Assembly (NCBI GenBank): GCA_026874595.1
Contig: CM049310.1
Location: 40,489,558 to 40,553,557 of the forward strand
DNA: 64,000 bases
Direction of reading: 5' to 3'
Origin: Sipunculus nudus
Taxonomy: Eukaryota > Annelida > Sipuncula > Golfingiida > Sipunculidae
In this document: in pieces, positions 24,242-35,560 of the stretch
How the letters are laid out: the number at the start of each line of letters is the position of its first letter
How positions within the stretch are numbered: the first letter of the stretch is position 1
Position numbers and translations under genes: made by a program
The notes under the pieces: model-generated
The model's database searches: none
What the model was told of the DNA's origin: nothing
The model's input: the letters and a program-made list of their open reading frames with translations, nothing else

Positions 24242-25024
24242 ATATATATGTATGTATATATATATATCTAATTAGTGAAGAAAATATTTTATCAATACTA
24301 ATTTTACTATAAAATCCTCAAACTAATCTTTAGTCAAGAGGGTTAAACCTCAACGCTGGCGACGTCTCTATTGGTAACACCTTATAAGAGCGGGTCTAGT
24401 TATACAGGTCTATGCATGTTCTGAAGGTTAATGAACTTACGCTCATTGTGGTACCGGATTAGGAAATTGGTCAAATCATCCTCATTGATCAGACCATCAG
24501 CTGTCTTGTTCAGCTTGCTCCACCACGTGTTAATCAATGGACTGTAACAATAAATTATAATATTATGTTAAATTAAACTAGGTCACGGTGACCGCATAAG
24601 TCAACGTAATTTACATCATTACCGCAAGTCGCAAAAAAAAAACTCTTTAGAGTGGACAATTGGTCTTATTATAAACTATTTGGTTGAGACGAAATATATA
24701 ACCTATTGGGCTGACAATATTTAACAACTCACCATGTGCAACTTGAGACAAGGGACAAGCCCATGCTGCATTAACCTTGAACCCCTCTCCCTTCTCAAAA
24801 TTGAGAAATAAACGTAAAAATGTATGAAAAACACAGTCCAAATACAGTAACAGGTTAGAGAAATAGATGTTGGGACTAAGTGCTATAGGTTACATAATGT
24901 CAGCGGCATTTGCTTGACCGTCTTTATTACATACTATAGTATCATGCACATACCCGTTTAGGTCGAAGAAACCATGACAGCCAACAGCCAAGTAAAACAA
25001 ACCAATCACAAGCAGCAGTCGCAT
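17265..25024 (-). CDS. Gene 2: secreted EF-hand protein, exons 24954-25024, 24441-24541, 23825-24016, 21975-22021, 21139-21259, 18940-19104, 18191-18225, tentative 17265-17285
   Basis: About 250 residues if the tentative terminal exon is right. Layout: signal peptide (MRLLLVIGLFYLAVGCHG); degenerate EF-hand 1 (NKTADGLINEDDL); linker with LECDQNDFTSGPENW; EF-hand 2 (DADSLGTVNEAEF); an amphipathic SISWAVMFVRYVV helix; EF-hand 3 (DGDADGLVTLSEF, fully canonical at positions 1, 3, 5, 6, 8 and 12); a fourth loop (DFDQDGTISRDL, with Leu where Glu is usual); and a fifth, shortened loop ending NFTEF. The signal peptide and calcium loops indicate an extracellular calcium-binding protein. No enzyme domain is visible. 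It lies directly upstream of its paralogue, gene 1, on the same strand, so this is a tandem duplication. The specific function is not recognised. Confidence 0.85.
17286..18939. other. Gene 2 introns near the 3' end
   Basis: Two introns around exon 18191-18225. AT-rich; no repeat family recognised. Confidence 0.5.
18191..18225 (-). CDS. Gene 2 coding exon 7
   Basis: A 35-bp exon encoding GDDILNFTEFCY after the junction. Acceptor ttctttccacag, donor gtaagt. Joined to exon 6 it gives IDDGDDILNFTEF, an EF-hand-like loop one residue shorter than the usual twelve. Confidence 0.72.
18940..19104 (-). CDS. Gene 2 coding exon 6 (EF-hands 3 and 4)
   Basis: Begins by completing DGDADGLVTLSEF, a textbook EF-hand loop. 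It continues FDGFWQKGGYGN to ALDFDQDGTISRDLDLDELF, a fourth loop whose position 12 is Leu, with an acidic DLDLDE string just after. It ends FNRIDD. Acceptor atttgtag. The donor gtatat is weak, but an in-frame stop would follow at once if it were not used. Confidence 0.86.
19105..21138. other. Gene 2 intron between exons 5 and 6
   Basis: Holds family Y copy 1. The stretch 20530-20960 has short open frames that I do not recognise. Confidence 0.6.
19638..20249 (+). mobile_element. Non-autonomous DNA transposon, family Y copy 1
   Basis: A 612-bp element flanked by the perfect 9-bp duplication CAGACTCAC (19629-19637 and 20250-20258). Its termini are TACGCTC at the left and its complement at the right. 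It is highly similar to 48270-48953 in the same orientation. Relatively G+C-rich, without a credible open frame. It lies in the gene 2 intron between exons 5 and 6. Confidence 0.78.
21139..21259 (-). CDS. Gene 2 coding exon 5
   Basis: Encodes VLRSISWAVMFVRYVVKAIG, then TEEITTEQFRANVFDAWDGD. The final residues begin EF-hand 3. It is two codons longer than the gene 1 counterpart. Acceptor atattcag next to a (TA)n tract, donor gtgggt. Confidence 0.86.
21262..21324. repeat. (TA)n microsatellite next to a splice acceptor
   Basis: About 31 AT dinucleotides beginning a few bases upstream (minus strand) of gene 2 exon 5, so the acceptor's pyrimidine tract is replaced by TA repeat. Confidence 0.93.
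21975..22021 (-). CDS. Gene 2 coding exon 4 (EF-hand loop)
   Basis: A 47-bp exon completing DADSLGTVNEAEF, then KQEMPI. Acceptor tttatttag, donor gtaaga. Confidence 0.86.
22685..23574 (-). mobile_element. Non-autonomous DNA transposon, family X copy 2
   Basis: Inverted relative to copy 1 and flanked by the perfect 9-bp direct repeat CATACAGGG (22676-22684 and 23575-23583). It is about 340 bp longer than copy 1, because a segment (near 22877-22935) is repeated near 23189-23245 with unrelated sequence and a poly-C tract between. Different target duplications show that the two copies inserted independently. It lies in the gene 2 intron between exons 3 and 4. Confidence 0.72.
23825..24016 (-). 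CDS. Gene 2 coding exon 3
   Basis: A 192-bp exon encoding PLECDQNDFTSGPENW, the helix-like LAYFRLLNVND, and ILRWIDAD, which starts the second EF-hand loop. Acceptor gacctaag, donor gtaagt. It is collinear with gene 1 exon 4122-4313. Confidence 0.88.
24195..24270. repeat. (TA)n microsatellite
   Basis: Alternating AT with a few TATG interruptions, between gene 2 exons 2 and 3. Confidence 0.9.
24441..24541 (-). CDS. Gene 2 coding exon 2
   Basis: Encodes PLINTWWSKLNKTADGLINE, then DDLTNFLIRYHNE. The segment NKTADGLINEDD has EF-hand spacing (N1, D5, G6, I8, D12) but lacks an acidic residue at positions 1 and 3. Acceptor ttgttacag, donor gtaagt. Confidence 0.87.
24954..25024 (-). CDS. Gene 2 first coding exon (signal peptide)
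   Basis: A 71-bp exon beginning at the ATG one base after an acceptor (tatatccag). It encodes a hydrophobic leader ending VGCHG, then FFDLN. Donor gtatgt. The layout is identical to gene 1, including the inferred non-coding 5' exon. Confidence 0.87.
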
Positions 25025-28000
25025 CCTGGATATAAAAAGACTGTATATATTAAGAAGTTCCTTTTTATTCAAGGCTACCATGGGTTTTGGAGAAAAATTA
25101 CTGCAATTTAATCTGGCATTTAATTGTGATAAGCTTTCTGGCTGGAATGCATTCCTTAACCCGACATCATTTTATCATGAATTATTATTTCAAAATATTA
25201 TATTTAGATTTTTTTTTAAAACAGCAATTTCTATGGGGAATACATTCGGGCTGCTTTATGCATTTTAGTGGTACACTTTCCAAAATACGTAAGAGTATCT
25301 CGAGGCCTTTGTTTATCTATACCATTCATCTTTCATAATAAGATAGTTTAAATAAAATAAATTTGTAATTCTCAGTTAAACGTAGATCGCATGGTTTACA
25401 ATCTGGATCAAATTTGGAAAACCAGAAAAAAAGTCGAAAGTGAGGTTAGATCAAAAAGCAATTCCAAATAAATTCAGAGGTTTAACATTTTAGGAATAAA
25501 AATTTTTATTATGGAGGTAGGAAATTTATCCAGCGAAGTAGGCAAATATTGCAAAATGTTAACATACTTCCTATGGAAAAAGGACTGGTGTGAACTCTGT
25601 CATCCAATATATATTACGACGAAACTTGACGAAACAAAGACAGACAGTGCCATATAGGGAGGACTGTGTGACAAAGTAAACCTTGATTTGGATGATAATA
25701 TATCATGGACAAAACAATGAGTATATGATTCTGGACATCTCTGTTCAATCATTCCCGTATGTCATATTATTTTAATTAATATAACTAATAACATCTATGT
25801 TTCTTGAACAATATTGTTCAGAACACCATACCTGTTTACACAAGGTCCCTCAGAGTCGAACAGTATTATATTTAGCGAAGCATATTTATATATACCCCAC
25901 AGCTTATCTTGACCAGTTCTGGGAAATGACCACAGGACGGCAGATGTCACATCCGGTGGACACTCACATCCGGCTCTTCAACATAACAGCTGACTGAACC
26001 TTGTCGTTAAACGTCTCTCCAAAAAAAACCGGTATGATGTAGGTACACTTGCAGCCCTCACAAACGAAAAATTAAATTATTCATAACAATATATAATGAT
26101 GAAAACCCGAGTAATCAGCGAAAAAAGGCACGTCCAATATACGGTACTGACCCATGTGTAGGTAACATAAAGTTGACAGAACGTGCATTTTGTTTAGCTA
26201 TAATTGGTGATCAAATGAAGTGGTGGCAATGAAACCATGATGATCTTTGTTTACGACTTTGGTATTTTTTTTCTAAATAAAGTATGATGCATTATTAATG
26301 ACGTATAATTTAGGTACATTTGAACTTCTGGAATTATCTATATCAGCAGGTTCATGCCCTGTCAAAACGGGACGCAGTTTATCAGTAACAGCTGATAATG
26401 GAATGTATCGACGAAGGATGGGCTGATAGAATCTAAATATTATCAACATTGCCCAGGTCAAATTAAAGGGTCAAGGTCAAACCAATGTGCCAAACCCTGC
26501 ATTTTGCATTCGACAATCTTAAAATATGTATCACGCGCTTAGTTAAAATATAGTGAAACTATTTAAGATTCCCTTGTCAATATACAGGTCACCCATTATA
26601 TTTTCACAGCAGCACCATCTTCGCTGGAAGGCTTTAGTGTATTTCTTGTGTGTGTGTGTGGGTGTGTGGGGGGGGGGGGGGGAGGGGGGGGGGGGGGTCC
26701 TTCCTGGTTTGTTAGAGTTCAGAATAGTTCGTTCATAACCGATAGCGGACCAACAAGAACAATCTTTCATTTAACCATGCAGAGAACATTTGACACCATA
26801 TCGCAAGTTTACCACGCACAGTATACGGGCAAAACACAACAAGAAATAATCGTATAATAACATTTTATTTCACGCTGTCTGAAGCAACACTTTTTAGCTC
26901 AAAAGGTGCTCATACATACAATTTGTTACAAACCAAAAGCACTGAACCGATATATTATCATAGGGGAGGACTTGGATGAAGAACTGGACACGAAAATATA
27001 TGTAAAAGATGCCCTTTGTTAATCTACCAGCATCCATATTTTGTTCATGCCATCGGCCCACAGTCATCAAGGATCTGTTTATACCATCGGCTCATACATA
27101 TAATACCTGAAGGCCTGATGGTACCTGCGTGTCAATAAAGCATTTCCCCTATAAAATGCTCCTCTTAAATATGAACGTACCGGACCTCTGATGCACTTGT
27201 TATCAGTGAAAACATATTAAGAAATTTACGTTTTCATCAGCACAACACCTTGTCCAATGTGAGTGCGAGCGTATAACTGTATTTGGATCAGCTAACCAGC
27301 ACAGGAGGTACTCAAGATATCAAGTGGAATTATACACAAATCAGAAGCTTCTACAAGATACCTTAACAGTGAAACAGATTTGTTGTTAAAGATCAGATAG
27401 GGTATAACATTTAGAAATAACGCAAATCGTAACGAGACTGAATTTAATCTTTCTTTGACCAGGGAAACTGGATCTGAATATCCAGTGTTAATTTTTTTGC
27501 ATGTATGGGGGAAAAGTCTAATACAGGACAACAAATAAAACGGATGACAGAGATACAGATATAGCAAAAACTAAATGGATCAGTGTCAGACTAAACCTAG
27601 ACAAAGTTGGTCATATGGAAATAGTTACTTGCCGAAGGAGAAGGGCATAAGAAAGATATGAGAAAGATCTTGAGTTTCAAGGAAATTAATCTTCGGTGTT
27701 ATAACATCTCATGCCGATCGTAATAGGTGACTGCAGTTCAAATGTCCTTTTATAGCTCATATTACCATTATGGTACTCTAATATTTTAATACATAGCGAT
27801 ATCTATCACAGATATGAAGCTGTCATGGTACGTATACATAAAGCAGCTGTCAGAAAAGGTTTGAGATTCACTCCAAGGCAATAGATTGGGAAATTTACAA
27901 GTCCTGATATATACAGCGGCATTCATAATTATACAGTCACAATATAAATATCCAGTGAAAATGACTATCTGCACGACATTCCTTTCTTACTCATCTTTCA

Positions 28001-28285
28001 TGTTCAGGGTCACGGGAGCAACACCAAAAGTGAAAATCATCTCATACAACCTGGAACGTAAAAAACAAATTCATTACCTGAATACATATATAATACATAT
28101 ATAATAAGATCCAAGTATCCGAAAGGGAAGTAAGTTCAAAATAAAGACAAAGGAAATTGAGTAAATCGATAATGGCGTATTGTTTGAACAGAGGGTGGAG
28201 CATTACTTTTTTTTATAAAATGAAAAGATAATTTTTTTATTGAAAAAAAAAAAACTGGTAAAATTATAAAAACACCATAGATAAT

Positions 28286-28337
<52 letters not shown>

Positions 28338-28538
28338 GACGGTATATATGTTTGCAGAACGAATCCAATAGTGCTCTATTTGCGGGATGATAAGAATTGG
28401 TACAAAGTAATAATTTATGAAAATGTTCAGTTACACATTTACACGTGTTTTCATGCATTTGCAATCTTCAGATGTGATCTGTCAACCGTTGACATGAAAA
28501 AAAGTATTAATGTGTAACTGAACATTTCTATAAATAAT

Positions 28539-28616
<78 letters not shown>

Positions 28617-28761
28617 ATCATGTGCCCAGTCGACTTTTCAAATGAAGCATCCTATCTTAAATATCGGTCTGTTTGATTGTTACGTTCCTGAAACAAGCGA
28701 ATAGCGACACAATAATGACATAAGCAGTTTTCAATATTTACCATGAAGAATTCTTGTTGAT
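25025..28761. other. Intergenic region between gene 2 and the distal PFK exon
   Basis: Should hold the gene 2 promoter and the 3' untranslated region of the distal phosphofructokinase form. I see a broken poly-G tract (26668-26697), the hairpin with (TA)n flanks, and no coding exon. Confidence 0.5.
28406..28543. repeat. Inverted repeat (hairpin) flanked on both sides by (TA)n
   Basis: The arms 28406-28441 (agtaataatttatgaaaatg, then ttcagttacac) and 28506-28543 are reverse complements with few mismatches, around a 64-bp centre. (TA)n tracts lie at 28289-28337 and 28543-28615. The tracts are self-complementary, so the whole 330 bp could form one long hairpin. Confidence 0.6.
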
Positions 28762-28909
28762 CTAGGCGGAGAGAGATGCCGCCAGGTCATCCACCTCAGT
28801 CACGTGTAGCAGGGTCGCTTCAGTCAACTCGTACATAACCTCGTGGTGAGCGAGAATTCTCATTAATCCACGCAGCTTCAGCCACCATAAGTCAGTTCCG
28901 CGTCTGAAC
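28762..28909 (-). CDS. PFK: Candidate alternative terminal exon of PFK (distal form)
   Basis: Read on the minus strand after tttccccttttag-type acceptor sequence, this exon gives FRRGTDLWWLKLRGLMRILA, then HHEVMYELTEATLLHVTEVD, DLAASLSA and a TAG stop. It aligns without gaps through WW.KLR.L.RILA with the proximal terminal exon and accepts the same incoming phase. No stop or frameshift interrupts it. A second in-frame acceptor six bases downstream (exon end 28903) would drop two residues. No other phosphofructokinase exon was found between 28910 and 39608. I infer an alternative last exon of the same gene; a decayed partial duplicate is the alternative reading. Confidence 0.72.
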
Positions 28910-31900
28910 CTAAAGGGGAAATATTAATACAATTATAAGTTGACTGTTGGTCGTGTTTCATCAGATTTGAGACAAAAGTCTTTGATCTTTCGCTATCATA
29001 TTCTTTACCATCTAATAATAACGGACATTGAGTTTGACTGTTGATCATGAGATACGGTGACAACTGTGTTTCCTAGTTTTAAACTGTTTTAATCTTAGGA
29101 AGATTTCCTCGATGACGGAATTATATCACTGTATACCGTCTTGCATTTCCGAAAGAATACACATACCATGCCGGATGGTTTTAATTCATATGTTGGAAAA
29201 TTTTATCGACATTGCATGGAATATTGATATATATCATGAATGGAAAAAGATGTCCACGCATTAACATGCAGGAGTTTCACTTTTGTCATGCAAGCTTGTA
29301 TAAAGGGTCAAGAAATTATCTTTGAAGCATATATTACCAGAAAAAATGTGGAAAGTGATTTTCTTTCCTTTGCTTAAAGGATTGAGGTTTTAACTATAAA
29401 TGTGCCCGAACAAATCTATCATGGGAAAGGACAAAGAAAATCTAGACACCGCAGACACCTCATTCACGCCACCACAATAAAACTATGGACCTTTAACATT
29501 GAAAACAATATTTAAACGGAAAGGGTGGTTGTCTGCGACTACCAAGCGGTACCAGCTTTTAACAAAGTAGTTGTAAGAGAATTGTCTTTTAAAAAATATT
29601 CCAGCAGGGTCGTAAACAGCAAGTTCTTCTCTGATACATGCAAATGTAACATTACAAAATTGCATATTTGATTGATAGGCCGACAACATGCAAACATGGA
29701 ATAGAAGGGTACAAGCACGATGATAAATGTAGGCCTACTCCGGACTGCACGTTATCTGATCGCACCGACATGTTAGCTGGCTTAGACTACCGCGGTCTAT
29801 ATCTATACACTTAACAAATTTGCAAAGTAACGGGTATATTGATTAACTGCGAGGGTACAGCATTACGAAATGTGGAAATGCTAAGTTAGACCTGAAAAGC
29901 TTAAACATTTTCAAGAAATTGAACAGAATTTGATCATCGTATAGGAGGCCCCCTAAATTCAACTCAAAAAATGTCCCAATTATCGAGGCCTTTTACATAA
30001 GGTGTCAGAAGCAGTGTTTATAAAGAAAGCTTGACCTCCTAAATGGTAATGACATATTAAGCGAAGATGCCTAACCTTTCACTGCCATGTTCACACTATA
30101 GTGTGGATTTTCAATTTTGTTTATTTCATGTTTAAAAATGAAATTTATATTTCTGTAGTCGAAATTAACAAAAAAATTAACTTAATTCTAGAAAGAAACG
30201 GTTTTGAGATAGTGTCATGTTGTTAGATATTAGCCCATTAAAGAGTGGTTTGTGTATCAAATTACAATTTCACATAAAAATATATGTTAATTTCATAAAA
30301 ACATGTACCAAACAAAGTGCTCTGTACCTGTTTAAAAATATTTTACGGGGTCTAATACGCATTTGAAAGAGCTTCTGGATAGATTTTAATTTCGGGGATT
30401 TGCAGGGATGGTACTTTAAGGCACCGGATTAATTTATACAGAAGCGCGAACTAGTCTTTTGTTAGTCGGTATATACCAAGTCACTTTCCATTCACCTGTT
30501 GTCGTACACTCACAAATACACTGGCATAAAGAACAAGTTGATACAAGTAACGACACACACACTTTATTAAGTAAGGATCGGTGTAAATATACAAATTTCA
30601 GCATACTTCATTTCAGTAAGTCCACATTACCGCCAACGTTTATTATAATACGTCTGTGTTTGCATGTCATGTTCATAGCACCCTACAATATAAAATATCA
30701 CCTCATCATAGCGTTACTAAAGAACATCATTTATCAGAGGATTATAAGAGATTTAATTCACAAAGAATTTGCATCTTTTAATGTCCACAAGTGACCCATG
30801 GTCTGTAGCGCTCAGACGAAATCCAAGAATATCGCGAATGCCGATATGGGCATTAGCCTTAATTTAAGGCATATGATAAGCTTTCAAATTTTGTCTTTTG
30901 ATTACCTTTTGTAGATCCTCTCTTACTGCTAAAACTCGGTGGCAGGTCCTGTCCACAGAGTCCTTTAAAATCATTTAAAGGCTTTACTCGTGGCTTAAGA
31001 CTGACACATTCAGTCGATGTGTGTTCATGTGCGCACAACCTGGACTGCTCAAAAACTAGCTTACGCTGACTGCAATTTATCCCCAAACAATACAAAGTTA
31101 ATTCTAAATTATCCAGCATACCTCACTTCAAAACAAATGTACCTCCATGTTAAACAGAGTCTAAAAATGCGGTATATTCATTGCTTTTTACAGGATGCTT
31201 CGGGCAGGTTTGGATGGACTTTTTAGAAGTTGTCAGAATTATTTATTGACCTAGTCCGTTTATATACTTAACTTCTTGATTTTAAGAAACCCTTTTTGTA
31301 ATCTTTTCTTTCCATTCAAACATCTCAATTCATCCAAACATCTTCCTCTCGGACACATTTAAATACGATCACCTACCAGCAGATATACATTTTACATTTT
31401 AAGTGAAACTGCTCTATATTCCACAGAAATAAACTAATTGTATAAGACTTATTAAAAGCAAAGCACACAATATCCAAGTAAAGTAAAACTACCGCGTACT
31501 TGCGGTTACAGGTACCGCAATTGAATATCAGCACAAACTGATGCGCGTGCAAGATACTGCGACTCATAACATATTATATCTAATTCCGTATTTGTCTGTT
31601 AAAGAAAAATAAAGGAATTTCCAGTGTGAGCATATGGGTAAGGAATGTTTCATTTCACGAATGAACGCGAAAAATCCTTGGGGTACGCTTAATAATGAAT
31701 ATGCGATCGTTTCACATAAAACGACCGATCGAATGTTTATTTCTTTTGCCAAATATTAGCCGTAATCGTTCCTGTGATTATAATATCTAAATTTTTTAAA
31801 GCACTGTCCACTTGAAAAACATGATCACCCAAGCTCTTAAATATTTGGAAAAACAAGGGACCCATGGGTCACGGCGCTCAGCTGTTATATATGAAAAAAA

Positions 31901-33099
31901 AAATATGATTTGGGAAAGAGGCACATGCTTGTTTTGTGTGGTAATAAATATAAGCTTTATTATGAGTTGTTGGTGTTTAGCTTATGTATGATTTTGATAG
32001 TATCTTTGGAGACAGGGAAGAGGATTGATTTCATTTATTTTATTAAAAAAAAAGAGTGCTATTGTCACACAGATTTTGACTCGGCTATATAACTTATAAG
32101 CAGCACATATTATAAAAGAGTTTAACTATTTATTAAAATTTAATAACAAATATTGTGCCATAATTTTTATTAAAAAAAAAAGAAAGAAAATCATATGATT
32201 TTTTAAAATAAAATATAACTGAAATGATTATAGAAATAATATTATAGAATATATTCATGAATGTATTCATGAATACATTTTGAAAGTATCTGCACTGGTA
32301 TTCAAATACTTTCATTTTTACCTGAATTCCAATTCTTATGCAATAAAATTTTTTAATGCAGTACATATTCATATTCGTATTCAAATACATTTGCAAAGCA
32401 TTCGCACCATGTCTAGTATTTATTCAGTTTTAGCCAAACAAAGATGTTGAGAATCCAGAATATACAAAATTCACAAATTTAAATATTGATCATAAGTACC
32501 TGGTTTTATGGCTTTTATTTATATTAAAAAAAATAAATGTAATATATTCAATTTGGACTATTTTCACATCAATCTACACACTAGACACAGTAGGAATCTA
32601 GATTAATATTATCAACTGCATCTTTGTCTATCATTATTTTCCTTCATATGATCCCTAATGATTAGTAATGAATAATATGATTTATTTTTTTAACATTAAA
32701 ATTTCACTGAAAAATACCATAGGTGACTGCATGGTGTTATTTGGAATAACATTGACATTGACATTCTATCCATCCATACAAGATTCTTACATCATCAGTA
32801 ACTGCAAGTTAATTTTCTGTTACTCATCAACTAACAAATTCCTTTTCTATTTATTTTTCTTTAACTTGTTATAAAAAAAAATACAAAAATATTAATTTAT
32901 TGTTTATTGTTATGTTGTTTTTCAAAACAACTACTAGATGAGTTGGGTTGGGCACCTGGATCAACTGTGGCTGGCCATTAGCTGCCTGGCTGCCCCAGTG
33001 TATGCTTTGCTCAAGCATGCATAATGTGATGAAAGGTCAACAAGGTCAACATACAGGTGACTGAAGAGGGGCTGGATTAAGCCTGGGTCGGACATGGTC

Positions 33100-34490
33100 T
33101 CATATAAACATTAATAAAAGCTACAAGATTTGGCCAATTTCTTTCAGCTTTCTAAACTACAAAGATGAAATCCTTATGTGTGCATGATATGAAAATTATA
33201 TCAACAGTGCTCTCAGGAAACAAACGTGCCATGGTCAAAGTTGGGCAAAATTTAAGGTACTAATTTTATATTTATACTAATAACTTATAAAATTTGAAAA
33301 ATTCAGAACTAATTTTTGGTATTCAATTGAATCTTGATTAAATAATGTTACATCCCTGACAAAAAATCTCTAGCTTCAGCAATCCTCTTGTTAAGGGAAT
33401 AAATATATTTCTTGATTTTTTAAAAAGTGCATTATGTTTGGGCCCATAACTTGAAACAATTACGCATTACTGACATCATTTCTGGCATGTGCATAGCGAA
33501 TGTATAGAAAAATATGTATATTATATGATCAAAGTCAGATAAGTGGTTTTGATATTAGGCAGTCTTACAGTGTAACAATGGGTTTTTAATGGAACAATGA
33601 AGTATTTCATTGATATTTCGAAGGGATTAAGTCCTAGTGATAAAATTCTTGGCATGGTAGGGGATTTTGGAGACATCTAAACTGTATGCTAAATTTAAGG
33701 AACTTAGAGCTGAAGCTGGGGAGCTGAGCTCTAGCAAACTGCATAACACTAGCTTGATGTAAACTTGATGTGACATGGTGCTTGAAAACTTGAATAAAAT
33801 CTACAGTTTTTGATCAACTGGTTTCAAATTTTTGGTGTTAACAGACAAAATGCTAACAAAAACATGTTGTGAAAATTAAATCCACAGTACTAACAGGAAA
33901 AAAACGTGCCATGGTCAAACTTGGGCAAAATTTAAGGTACCAATTTTAAATTTAACAGATTTTGATCTAATTTTTGGTATACAATTAAATTTTGATCAAT
34001 TAAAGTTGTATTACTGAAAAAAAGTCCCTACCTTTAACACTTTTGGTCTTAAGTCACCAAATATCTTTCCTGATTTTTTTTACAAAGTCCATTATGTTTG
34101 GGCCCATTACTTTTTTAAATTTAAAATACTGACTTAATTTCTGGCATGTACATAGGAACTATATAGAGGAATATTTATGGTAAATATGAAGAAAACCAGA
34201 TGAGTGGTTTTGATATTAGGCCGTCCTGAAGTGTGAAAATAGATTTCTAATAAAAAAAGGTTTTTCCTTAATATCTCGAAGGAACGAAGTCCTATTGACC
34301 AAATTTTCGGCATGGTAGGAGATTTTTGGGACATCTAACTGTATGGCAAATTTCAGATTCGTAGGTCCAATGGTGTCGAAACATGTCAGTCTTACGGACG
34401 GACATCCGGACAGACAGACGGACGGACGACGGACAATGGACCATAACTATAGCTCAGATGACTTATAGTCAGCTGAGCTAAAAAAAACCT
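33100..34490. repeat. Dispersed molluscan-type intronic repeat, two tandem units of about 0.68 kb
   Basis: Two units share cgtgccatggtcaaa.ttggg (33227 and 33906), gtttgggccca (33434 and 34098) and tttttgggacatcta. The second unit ends in acggacggacgacggacaat, then tatagctcagatgacttata and gtcagctgagctaaaaa. Further copies lie at 55540-55660 and 56640-57300, and the end module is also at 49690-49785. Confidence 0.7.
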
Positions 34491-34840
34491 GCAGATTTTA
34501 ATCAGACAGAAATAGTAATTACAAATGATGGGACTATGATAAAGTAGTGCCTACCATAACTAAATTAATATAAATGATATGCATGACATAATTAACGTGA
34601 AAAAGTCGATGAACAAATAAATGTAATATTCACGCAGCATGAAAGCTCACTGATCGAAAGCTTCACAACTCAGTCCTCTGACAGGACAATAAATCACAAC
34701 ATTAAAAGAAAACACACCATTTCAATTGTTCAAACACTCAACTAACCGCAGAGTTTACTCAATGTGGACTTTCCTTTGTCACGGATTTCGATGTTAACTT
34801 CCGTTTTTGTGATTAACATCTGATGATTAGTATTTAGTAC

Positions 34841-34845
<5 letters not shown>

Positions 34846-34896
<51 letters not shown>
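34846..34896. repeat. (TA)n microsatellite
   Basis: About 25 uninterrupted AT dinucleotides. Confidence 0.93.
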
Positions 34897-34899
<3 letters not shown>

Positions 34900-35229
34900 C
34901 TAGTGTTGTATGTGCATGGTGCTTGTCTGATGTTTTCTACCATACTTTTCTTTCATGGTGCTCAACCTGAAACTAGTTGGTTTCTTAAGTTATGTTAAAG
35001 TAACGGAAAAGGGGGAAATTATCAAACATTTACACACAAGGTATTTGTGTTCTCAAAACGCCATCAAATTTCATTCAAACTTAAAATGTCGTACAAACTT
35101 TACAGAAATAATTATAATTTAATTTCGAATGACTGAATCACTGTTACAATATAATATCCACAAAAGCAAAACCTAGAAAAGAAGTCAATTTGTTCATGTT
35201 GAATCGTTTCTATATTTCTGAAGTAGGCA

Positions 35230-35560
35230 CAAACGTTTTCCACATACTAAAAGATATGCTGAGAAGTAACTTGTCATCCACCAGCTTGTCACATGACCCA
35301 GTACTGCTGGAACACTGGAACAACTTGTCACGTGATCTAAATGACCTACGCCTTTGGACAAACATTTCATAGGATCTAAACTTACTAGACCACTGGGCCA
35401 CCCAGTCACATGATCTTAAACTGCGACATCTAAGCAAACACGCCAGATAAATGGTCTGTCATATTATCTAAATGGTAGACGGTTGGACCATCTTTATCAT
35501 TATCTATACCTAACAGGTCACTGGATCATAATGTCACATGACCTATAACATGTGGGTCAT
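35230..35560. repeat. Degenerate repeat with recurring gtcaca/gtgatct motif
   Basis: cttgtcac.tgatctaaa and ggacca..tgg blocks recur about every 45-60 bases. Strongly diverged and non-coding. Confidence 0.35.

Larger units (their letters stand above)
21260..24953. other. Gene 2 introns between exons 1 and 5
   Basis: Hold (TA)n tracts, family X copy 2 and a poly-C tract (23003-23019). Nothing else recognised between the exons. Confidence 0.6.

Noticed and set aside
26543-26857. Proline/histidine-rich or glycine-rich frames around 26.6-26.8 kb
   Set aside because: They are produced by the gt-rich and poly-G tract; no conserved protein pattern is present.
30459-30794. 111-codon plus-strand open frame
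   Set aside because: AT-rich composition, no recognisable domain and no splice or promoter context; fits chance in this base composition.
33100-34490. Retrotransposon coding region
   Set aside because: All frames are short and broken, and there is no reverse-transcriptase motif; the similarity is between non-coding repeat units.
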